Shown here in pieces: positions 7,336 to 11,921 of a DNA stretch of 11,921 bases (the stretch's first letter is position 1; each line of letters starts with the position of its first letter). This DNA comes from Thioalkalivibrio nitratireducens. Lineage in GTDB: Bacteria > Pseudomonadota > Gammaproteobacteria > Ectothiorhodospirales > Ectothiorhodospiraceae. The stretch covers positions 1 to 11,921 of the forward strand of contig JAABSN010000098.1 of the NCBI GenBank assembly GCA_011390385.1, in the 5' to 3' direction. A model generated the notes under the pieces. The model made no database searches and was not told the origin of the DNA. It worked only from the letters and a program-made list of their open reading frames with translations. Made by a program: the position numbers and the translations under genes.

Positions 7336-7558
7336 GATTCACCTCTACTCCATTCGAAAAGCAGGAAAAACGACGAGCCCATCGCGGTTGCTGCATCCAC
7401 TGCGCCAGATTCCGACATCGGGGTGATCTCGGCGGGGCATCGAGGCATCCCTTTCGTACCTCCGGGCCTGCAAGTACCCGCTTTCCCCGGTGGCGGTAGT
7501 GCCAGACACGAATGACCGAAGCAAAACCGAATAAGGGTCCTGCTCGGTGCCAGCGATA
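7336..7558. other. Gap between the two DUF1566 genes, no gene or clear motif seen
   Basis: The 223 bases read on the minus strand show no good promoter, terminator or riboswitch. A GATGCC direct repeat and small dyads occur, but nothing persuasive. The segment was compared by eye with the 3' end of the upstream DUF1566 gene, looking for a template-like duplication, and no clear copy was found. Confidence 0.5.
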
Positions 7559-8659
7559 TCACACTCCGCCGCGTACAAGAAGAACGCGGCTGCCGCTGGA
7601 TCGTCCGACAACGCTGACCGTCCCGTGTTGGAAAGACACGCGCCACGAGCTATTCGCCTTGTAGTGTGCCAGGGGTGCACCCGACCAGAAAGAAGCGCCT
7701 GTCCCCAACGGCGTGTTCGGGAAATACCCGGTGTCGATCGCCGGACCGAATCGCGCATAATCCACGATCCCCTGCAATTCCCTTGGGGTCGGCATGCGCC
7801 AGTCGCTGGCCCCGCACAAGCCAACTGCGTTCACTGCCTGCACGAAACCAGTAGTGTCGCAATCACCACCGGTGCAAACGCCCAGGTTCTGCCCGCCCGG
7901 GTACCCGTCAGGGCTGCTTGGGTCATACCAGCTGTATCTGTGGTCCCGGTGACGCAGGTGGGTTCTGTCGTCAACCTTCACCTCCCAGACCAATCCGGTC
8001 ACATTGTCGCGGGTGCAAGCCCAGTCATTCGGGCCGCTACCCAGCTCTGCCGAGGCCGGCAAATCCGAGCCGTCGTTGGCGATCTTGGTGAAATCGAACC
8101 CAGCGTTACCGTCGCCAAGTTTGGTCAGCGTACCGGCAGCAGCTTGCGCATCACGGCCGTAGTGGCAATCCTGCCCGGCCGGGTGCGCCGGGTCGCAGGT
8201 TCCCTGATTGCCCAGCGTGGCATGGCCACTCCCAGTGATTCCAGTGTCGTTGATCTTGCCAGTCACCATGGGCAGCGCTTGCGGGACGGCGCTGACCTCA
8301 TTACTGGGTTTACTCTCCTGGCCTCCCGAGGTTGCCGTAACCACAAAGAAATATTCGGTGCCGTTATCCAGGCCTTCGACAGCGTGCGGGCTGGTCGCAC
8401 TCTCGGTCATCACGCCGTCGTGCTGACTTACCCAGATACCAAAGTTGTCCGGCTGAATCCCACCCGCGGTCGCGTGATAGAGCGTATACCTCTCGGCAGC
8501 GTCGACATCCGTCCACTCGACAAGGACTCCGCCATCACCAGCCGTGGCGGCAATTTCGGGGCGCTCGATACTCTCGCTTTCTCCACCACCGCTACCACCA
8601 CCGCAAGCGACAACGAAATATGCGGCGAGCAAAACCACCCCACCGGTCAAAATCCTCAT
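7559..8659 (-). CDS. FN3-like plus DUF1566 domain lipoprotein
   Basis: A 366-residue surface or periplasmic lipoprotein. Numbered from ATG 8659: signal peptide with lipobox VVAC (Cys19), a flexible GGGSGGGESES spacer, a fibronectin type III-like domain (about 34-126; GGVLVEWTDVDAAERYTLYHA, GLDNGTEYFFVVTATS, ESKPSNEVSAVP), then a Cys-containing segment (KINDTGITGSG, DCHYGRDA) and a DUF1566 domain (about 175-363) with DNVTGLVWEVK, DWRMPTPRELQGIVDYARFGPAID, FWSGAP and the ending SRVLLVRGGV. The ATG at 8659 has AGGAGAAGG upstream; an in-frame ATG at 8725 would bury the signal peptide 22 residues in and is rejected. FN3 plus lipid anchor suggests a displayed binding protein (inference). Ligand unknown. 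Confidence 0.9.
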   Translation of the reverse strand: MRILTGGVVLLAAYFVVACGGGSGGGESESIERPEIAATAGDGGVLVEWTDVDAAERYTLYHATAGGIQPDNFGIWVSQHDGVMTESATSPHAVEGLDNGTEYFFVVTATSGGQESKPSNEVSAVPQALPMVTGKINDTGITGSGHATLGNQGTCDPAHPAGQDCHYGRDAQAAAGTLTKLGDGNAGFDFTKIANDGSDLPASAELGSGPNDWACTRDNVTGLVWEVKVDDRTHLRHRDHRYSWYDPSSPDGYPGGQNLGVCTGGDCDTTGFVQAVNAVGLCGASDWRMPTPRELQGIVDYARFGPAIDTGYFPNTPLGTGASFWSGAPLAHYKANSSWRVSFQHGTVSVVGRSSGSRVLLVRGGV

Positions 8660-8780
8660 CGTCCTTCTCCTGCCGTCGCATATCCCGATTGAAGGCTGAC
8701 ACCCACCTGAGACGAGATCAACCATTGCCTGGCCCGTTGTTCCTGTCTGAGCGCCATGTTAATCGTTTGACCCCTTTGGC

Positions 8781-8819
8781 AAAAGACTCCGGGTCCAACG
8801 TGAACGATTGGACTCGAGT
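8781..8819 (-). terminator. Probable intrinsic terminator after mog
   Basis: On the minus strand, 18 bases after the mog stop, GTCCAA pairs with TTGGAC over a 9-base loop (8793-8798 with 8808-8813), lengthened by ACTC/GAGT across a small internal loop, and is followed by CTTTT (8785-8781). The T-run is short but correctly placed. It separates mog from the FN3-DUF1566 gene. Confidence 0.5.
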
Positions 8820-8836
8820 GGCACCATCAACGCGCG

Positions 8837-9391
8837 TCAACCAGGCCGCCGCGCATGCGCCGGGCGGAAGGACTGGACGCGGGTCGGGTCCGTTTCCAGG
8901 TACGGTCCGCCGATCAGGTCCACACAATAGGGGATTGCCGGAAAGACAGCGTCCAGACACTCGGCAATCGCGGAAGGCTTGCCGGGAAGGTTGACGATCA
9001 GCGTGGCGCCCCGAATCCCTGCGGTCTGGCGCGAGAGGATCGCAGTGGGCACGTGTCGCAGCGACACCGCGCGCATCTGCTCGCCGAACCCAGCCAGCAT
9101 CTTGTCGCAGACTGCCTCTGTGGCTTCTGGCGTCACGTCCCTTGGCGCCGGTCCGGTGCCCCCGGTGGTAACGACGAGACAACAGTCTGCTTCATCACAG
9201 AGAGCCGCAAGAGTCGCCTCGATCCGCTCGAGATCGTCGGGAATCACCCGCGGAACCGGCTCCCAGGCCGAAGTCAGCGCCGATTCCAGCCACGCCTCGA
9301 TCGCGGGGCCACCCTCGTCTTCGTACTCGCCGCGGCTCGCCCGGTCGGAGACCGTGACGATACCGATGCGGGCAGGCGTCAGATCGACCAT
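8837..9391 (-). CDS. mog: Molybdopterin adenylyltransferase Mog
   Basis: Adenylates molybdopterin with ATP, preparing it for molybdate insertion in molybdenum cofactor synthesis (cytoplasm). The 184 residues match E. coli Mog along the whole length: RIGIVTVSDRASRGEYEDEG at 8-27, Asp52 in VIPDD, the TTGGTGPAPRDVTPEAT core at 75-91 with Asp85 (equivalent to the catalytic Asp of Mog), GFGEQMRAVSL, PTAILSRQTAGIRG, LIVNLPGKPSAIAECL and a closing SFRPAHARR. Compared with E. coli Mog as remembered, it lacks a loop of roughly ten residues just before the PYC motif. The Mog type is favoured over MoaB because of the GFGEQMR and FRP...ARR segments. The ATG has GAGGAA seven bases upstream. No other molybdenum cofactor gene is nearby. 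Confidence 0.95.
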   Translation of the reverse strand: MVDLTPARIGIVTVSDRASRGEYEDEGGPAIEAWLESALTSAWEPVPRVIPDDLERIEATLAALCDEADCCLVVTTGGTGPAPRDVTPEATEAVCDKMLAGFGEQMRAVSLRHVPTAILSRQTAGIRGATLIVNLPGKPSAIAECLDAVFPAIPYCVDLIGGPYLETDPTRVQSFRPAHARRPG

Positions 9392-9438
9392 GTTCGTTCC
9401 TCGTTTTCTGATTGACGGCCCCAGCCAGGCACTACCTC

Positions 9439-9467
9439 GGTACCATCCGGCTATGCCTCAACCCTAC
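9439..9467 (-). repeat. Degenerate third REP unit
   Basis: Read on the minus strand this is GTAGGGTTGAGGCATAGCC followed by GGATGGTACC. It keeps the GTAG head, the GAGGC...GCC core and an ACC end of the REPs in the neighbouring BIME but has lost about four bases. It faces the REP at 9482: CCCTAC (9462-9467) and GTAGGG (9482-9487) flank AATTC/GAATT, forming a near-palindrome. Confidence 0.55.
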
Positions 9468-9479
9468 AATTCCTGAATT

Positions 9480-9594
9480 GCGTAGGGTGCCAATGAGCGC
9501 AGCGAATTGCACCGTTCGAGGCCCGGAGGCCAGCCGGCGTCGTATCGGTGCGGTTCGGCTGCGCCTCACGGCACCCTACGCGGGTTCTTTCACG
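9480..9594. repeat. BIME: inverted pair of REP elements, copy 2
   Basis: Terminal inverted repeats GCGTAGGGTGCC (9480-9491) and GGCACCCTACGC (9570-9581) match perfectly over 12 bases; similarity with copy 1 continues to 9594. The plus-strand REP is 9482-9513 and the inverted REP 9547-9579. Here the REP stem GGTGC/GCACC is perfect and is lengthened by AAT/ATT. It sits between the parA-like stop (9610) and the mog start (9391), both on the minus strand, where it could act as a transcript-end structure. Confidence 0.85.
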
Positions 9595-9609
9595 TTAACG
9601 GTACCCCTC

Positions 9610-10374
9610 TCATCCCAGGGTATTGTGGAGTTCCACGTATTCGCGCGTGACCTTGTGCCGAGGATCCAGGTGAATCACCGGACGCGAATGCTGATGCGAC
9701 TCCCGGATCTTCACCGACGCCGAAAGATACGGAATCAGCACCGGCAGGCCCTCGGCCGTGAGTTCCTCGACGATCCTGCGCGGCAACGATGCCCGCGCCT
9801 GAAACTGGTTCACGATAATGCCTTCGATCATCAGGCCATGGTTATGATCCTGCCTGATCTCCTGCACGTTCTCGAGCAGCGAATACAGGGCACGCCGGGA
9901 AAAATCATCACAATCGAACGGGATCAGGCAGCGATCGGACGCGATCAGCGCCGATTTCGTATAGAAGTTCAGGGCGGGAGGCGTGTCGATCCAGATTCGG
10001 TCGTAACGATCGCCCAGTTGTTCCAGCGCCTCACGGAGCTTGTAGATCTTGTAGCGCGATTCCAGTTTGCCCTGAAGATCCTCGAGGTCCCGGTGCGAAG
10101 GCATCAGGTCGAGCCCCGCGAACGGGGTCGCTGTCGCGAATTCGGCGCTGTCCCGGGGGTTGAACTTGAAGTTCAGGACCTGATCAAAGAAATCGACCAG
10201 GGTCGGTGCCGTTCCAGACCCCGACTGTCCCAGCAGGTATTGTGTCGAATTCCCTTGCGGGTCCAGATCCACCACCAGGGTTCTCTGTCCCTGCTCGGCG
10301 CCGATGGCTGCAAGGTTGCAGGTGATCGTGGATTTTCCGACGCCGCCCTTCTGGTTGAATACGACCCTGCGCAT
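9610..10374 (-). CDS. ParA/Soj-type ATPase without a ParB partner
   Basis: A 254-residue P-loop ATPase of the ParA/MinD group, which places DNA or large complexes in the cell through ATP-dependent nonspecific DNA binding. Seen: deviant Walker A KGGVGKST at 9-16 with signature Lys9 and Lys14; VVDLDPQGN at 34-42; Walker B region IWIDTPP at 127-133; IIVNQFQAR at 186-194; and a C-terminal basic and helical segment (SVKIRESHQHSRPV...HKVTREYVELHNTLG). There is no N-terminal helix-turn-helix, so it is of the small Soj type. The ATG at 10374 has AGGGGGA upstream and opens directly into the first strand; an in-frame ATG at 10470 would add 32 unrelated residues. No parB or cargo gene flanks it; neighbours are mog and a divergent cupin gene. 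Cargo unknown. Confidence 0.9.
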   Translation of the reverse strand: MRRVVFNQKGGVGKSTITCNLAAIGAEQGQRTLVVDLDPQGNSTQYLLGQSGSGTAPTLVDFFDQVLNFKFNPRDSAEFATATPFAGLDLMPSHRDLEDLQGKLESRYKIYKLREALEQLGDRYDRIWIDTPPALNFYTKSALIASDRCLIPFDCDDFSRRALYSLLENVQEIRQDHNHGLMIEGIIVNQFQARASLPRRIVEELTAEGLPVLIPYLSASVKIRESHQHSRPVIHLDPRHKVTREYVELHNTLG

Positions 10375-10463
10375 GCGTGGATCCCCCTGCCCCGGTGTGC
10401 CGATTGTGCCAAAAAACGGGAGTCGCGTGCGCAGGTTTTCCCGCCACGGCAGACGACAAGCCC

Positions 10464-10493
10464 TTGTCAATCACGAAACAACACAACTATCGT
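10464..10493 (+). promoter_or_regulatory. Candidate sigma-70 promoter for the cupin gene
   Basis: TTGTCA (10464-10469, five of six to consensus) and TATCGT (10488-10493, four of six) are spaced by 18 bases in the 155-base divergent region between the parA-like gene and the cupin gene. This would give a leader of about 30 bases with AAGGAGG at 10511-10517. Confidence 0.4.
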
Positions 10494-10529
10494 GGCAGGG
10501 TCATCGCCAGAAGGAGGCCGGAAACGCCG

Positions 10530-10886
10530 ATGCATACTCACTACCAGGAAATCGACGCCTATGAAACGATGGACGGCTCGGTCATCCGCGAGCTCATGCA
10601 TCCCGCCGTACACGGCAACCAGGGGCAGAGTCTGGCTGAGGCCATCGTCGCACCGGGTGCCGAAACCCGACTTCACCGCCATCTCCGCAGCGAGGAGATC
10701 TACCATGTCGCCGAGGGCGTGGGGCAGATGTATCTGGGTGATGCCATTTTCCCGCTCGAGCCTGGTGACACCGTCTGTATCCGCCCCGGTACCCCGCACA
10801 AACTGTGCAACACCGGCGCAGGCCCGTTGCGAATCCTCTGCGCCTGCACGCCCGCCTACAGCCACGACGATACCGAACTCTGCTGA
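10530..10886 (+). CDS. Small single-domain cupin protein
   Basis: A 118-residue cytoplasmic beta-barrel protein (cupin_2 type). Cupin motif 1 fits exactly: Gly43, His49, His51, Glu56 and Gly63, and motif 2 is close, with Gly79, the PGTPH stretch giving His90, and Asn94. His49, His51, Glu56 and His90 can form a metal site. Start ATG 10530 follows AAGGAGG (10511-10517) with 12 bases between, slightly long. Three Cys near the C-terminus (LCACTPAYSHDDTELC) are unusual but not diagnostic. Such small cupins include isomerases, dioxygenases and sugar- or ligand-binding proteins, so no reaction is assigned. It is divergent from the ParA-type gene. Confidence 0.88.
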   Translation: MHTHYQEIDAYETMDGSVIRELMHPAVHGNQGQSLAEAIVAPGAETRLHRHLRSEEIYHVAEGVGQMYLGDAIFPLEPGDTVCIRPGTPHKLCNTGAGPLRILCACTPAYSHDDTELC

Positions 10887-11098
10887 CGATCTGGCGTTGA
10901 AGGCCGGGAAACGAAGCAGAGCTCGTACCGACCGGCGTCACCTGATGATCGCGGAAGCTCCGCAGGCGCTTTCTTCGCGCGCCGCCCTAAGGCGAACCCG
11001 GCTCGTCAAAACCATTACGTGAACACCGTGGAACCAGCCCCAGCACCAACGGCTTGCTACCATGACGATCCGAAACACTCTGCCGAACGGACCTGCCA
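10887..11098. other. Gap before sufE with weak hairpin and extended -10 box
   Basis: No gene is seen in these 212 bases. GCGGA-AGC-TCCGC (10951-10963) followed by a T-rich TTTCTTC is a weak terminator candidate for the cupin gene. TTGCTACCAT (11054-11063) resembles an extended -10 box (TGC plus TACCAT) about 35 bases before the sufE ATG; no matching -35 is seen. Confidence 0.3.
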
Positions 11099-11521
11099 AT
11101 GATGACCCTGGATGAAATGGTCGAGACCTTCGAGTTGCTGGGCGACTGGGATCAGCGCTATCAGTACCTGGTGGAACTCGGCCAGAAGCTGCCGCCGCTG
11201 CCGGAACCAGCGCGGATCGACGAAAACAAGGTCAAGGGCTGCATGAGTCAGGTGTGGATCCAGGCCTACCGGGACCCGGATGCGCCGCATCTCATCCGCT
11301 ATCACGGTGACTGTGACACCACCATCATCAAGGGTGTGCTGACCCTGCTGATCCAACTGGTCGACCGGCGCCACGTGGACGAGATCGAACAGCTTGACGT
11401 TGACGAGTTCTTCGAGCGCCTGGAACTGCACGAGCATCTTTCCCCGAACCGGCACGTGGGTGTCTACGCCATTGTGGAGTTGATGAAAGAGCAGGCGCGA
11501 GAACTGGAACCGCCGGCCTGA
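11099..11521 (+). CDS. sufE: SufE family sulfur acceptor for Fe-S cluster assembly
   Basis: Accepts persulfide sulfur from a cysteine desulfurase (SufS or CsdA type) and passes it to the Fe-S scaffold, in the cytoplasm. The 140 residues carry the full SufE fold signature: FELLGDWDQRYQYLVELGQKLPPLP at 11-35, the active Cys48 in KVKGCMSQVWI, the GDCDTTIIKGVLTLLI segment, and LHEHLSPNRHVGVYAIVELMK near the end. E. coli SufE (138 aa) matches in length and motifs. The start is ATG 11099, with a second ATG right behind it; the ribosome site is weak. No desulfurase gene is in the window, so SufE versus CsdE cannot be decided. A possible deaminase gene follows after 78 bases. Confidence 0.93.
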   Translation: MMTLDEMVETFELLGDWDQRYQYLVELGQKLPPLPEPARIDENKVKGCMSQVWIQAYRDPDAPHLIRYHGDCDTTIIKGVLTLLIQLVDRRHVDEIEQLDVDEFFERLELHEHLSPNRHVGVYAIVELMKEQARELEPPA

Positions 11522-11533
11522 TTCGACGAAGAC

Positions 11534-11562
11534 CGGAATCCGCGCGGCCATGCACGATTCCG
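11534..11562. terminator. Stem-loop between sufE and the deaminase gene
   Basis: CGGAATC (11534-11540) and GATTCCG (11556-11562) pair perfectly over seven bases around a 15-base, GC-rich loop, 13 bases after the sufE stop. There is no T-run, so it may be an RNA stabiliser or a weak terminator rather than a classical one. Confidence 0.3.
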
Positions 11563-11599
11563 TATACGCTTGGGAAACTCACGTACGTGGCGCCACCGG

Positions 11600-11921
11600 A
11601 TGACTGACCCCAGTACCCCAGCCGACACGACAATCCACCTCCCCCAGCCGGCCTGGCTCGGCGACTGGCTGCACCGGCCGGCGCCCGCGAACAACGACGA
11701 AGCCAGGATCGAGGAAGTTTTGGCGCTGGCCCGTGAGCATGTAAAACACGGCAGCGGTGGCCCCTTCGCTGCTGCGGTCTACGCGCTGCGCACTGGCGAA
11801 CGTCTCAGCGCCGCTCTCAATACGACGATCGGCAGTCGCTGCGCCGCGGCGCATGCGGAACTGCAGGCCCTGTCACTGGGCCAGCAGCGAATCGGCTGCC
11901 ACACCCTCGAGGCCATCCCCT
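11600..11921 (+). CDS. Zinc-dependent nucleoside/nucleobase deaminase (cytidine deaminase-like), 3' end outside window
   Basis: The first 107 codons of a deaminase of the CMP/dCMP deaminase superfamily. A 35-residue N-terminal lead (TIHLPQPAWLGDWLHRP) precedes the domain. Seen: helix EARIEEVLALAREHVKHG, GGPFAAAVYALRTGERLSAALN at 53-74, and the zinc motif HAE with His85 (zinc ligand) and Glu87 (proton shuttle) in CAAAHAELQAL. The PCxxC half of the zinc site lies beyond the window end, so the call rests on the first half. The start ATG has no clear ribosome site. Guanine, tRNA-adenosine or other base deamination cannot be told apart from this part. Confidence 0.8.
   Translation, partial: MTDPSTPADTTIHLPQPAWLGDWLHRPAPANNDEARIEEVLALAREHVKHGSGGPFAAAVYALRTGERLSAALNTTIGSRCAAAHAELQALSLGQQRIGCHTLEAIP

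Noticed and set aside
7336..7558. Possible cyclic-di-GMP (GEMM) riboswitch before the short DUF1566 gene
   Set aside because: The GGGAAAGCGGGTAC and TACGAAAGG patches are suggestive, but the conserved GACGCAAAGCC core and the tetraloop receptor partner are missing.
7336..7700. Template repeat of a diversity-generating retroelement downstream of the FN3-DUF1566 gene
   Set aside because: By eye the intergenic sequence is not a copy of the 3' end of the gene; only a short CTGGCAC match was found, and no reverse transcriptase is present.
8718..8836. Extra coding remnant after mog (LDPESFAKGVKRLTWRSD reading)
   Set aside because: The stretch is open in one minus-strand frame overlapping mog, but has no start or ribosome site of its own and contains the probable mog terminator.
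9412..11022. A 536-codon plus-strand open frame across the parA-like gene, BIME 2 and the cupin gene
   Set aside because: It runs antisense to a clear ParA and out of frame through a clear cupin, and crosses the repeat. It has no domain signature.

Overview
The window looks like chromosome from a high-GC gammaproteobacterium, probably of the Chromatiales/Ectothiorhodospiraceae type (inference). The grounds are an E. coli-type PBP1b coupled to a TPR lipoprotein as in Pseudomonas, an E. coli-like Mog and SufE, strong G/C preference at third codon positions, and REP/BIME repeats with GTAG heads. No plasmid, phage, IS transposase, CRISPR, tRNA or rRNA gene was seen.

Layout. 1-2867 (minus): mrcB (PBP1b) followed, with a 4-base ATGA overlap, by a lipoprotein gene cut by the window edge. 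The lipoprotein has a proline-rich linker and a TPR-like region and is best read as LpoP, the outer-membrane activator of PBP1b. 2975-4570 (plus): divergent from mrcB, a two-domain protein joining an APH-like kinase domain to a P-loop kinase domain. 4571-4924: a gene-free stretch with a BIME repeat, a candidate promoter and a perfect 16-bp palindrome. 4925-6711 (plus): three exported proteins in a row, namely a DUF4412-like periplasmic protein, an NlpC/P60 lipoprotein and a DUF302-like protein. 6796-8659 (minus, convergent): two tandem exported DUF1566 proteins, the upstream one a lipoprotein with an FN3-like domain. 8837-9391 (minus): mog, followed by a likely terminator. 9439-9594: a second BIME with an extra degenerate REP. 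9610-10374 (minus): an orphan ParA-type ATPase. 10530-10886 (plus): a small cupin. 11099-11521 (plus): sufE. 11600 to the end (plus): a partial zinc nucleoside deaminase.

How the genes work together. Much of the window concerns the cell envelope. PBP1b polymerises and cross-links peptidoglycan under likely control of LpoP. The NlpC/P60 lipoprotein probably cuts peptide stems, and its two operon partners and the DUF1566 pair are exported proteins of unknown role. Mog (molybdenum cofactor) and SufE (Fe-S sulfur transfer) are housekeeping functions whose usual partners lie outside the window.

No convincing new defence or mobile system is present. The most notable items are the mrcB-lpoP coupling, the BIME repeats, the envelope operon with its palindromic leader, the tandem DUF1566 genes and the ParA without ParB.
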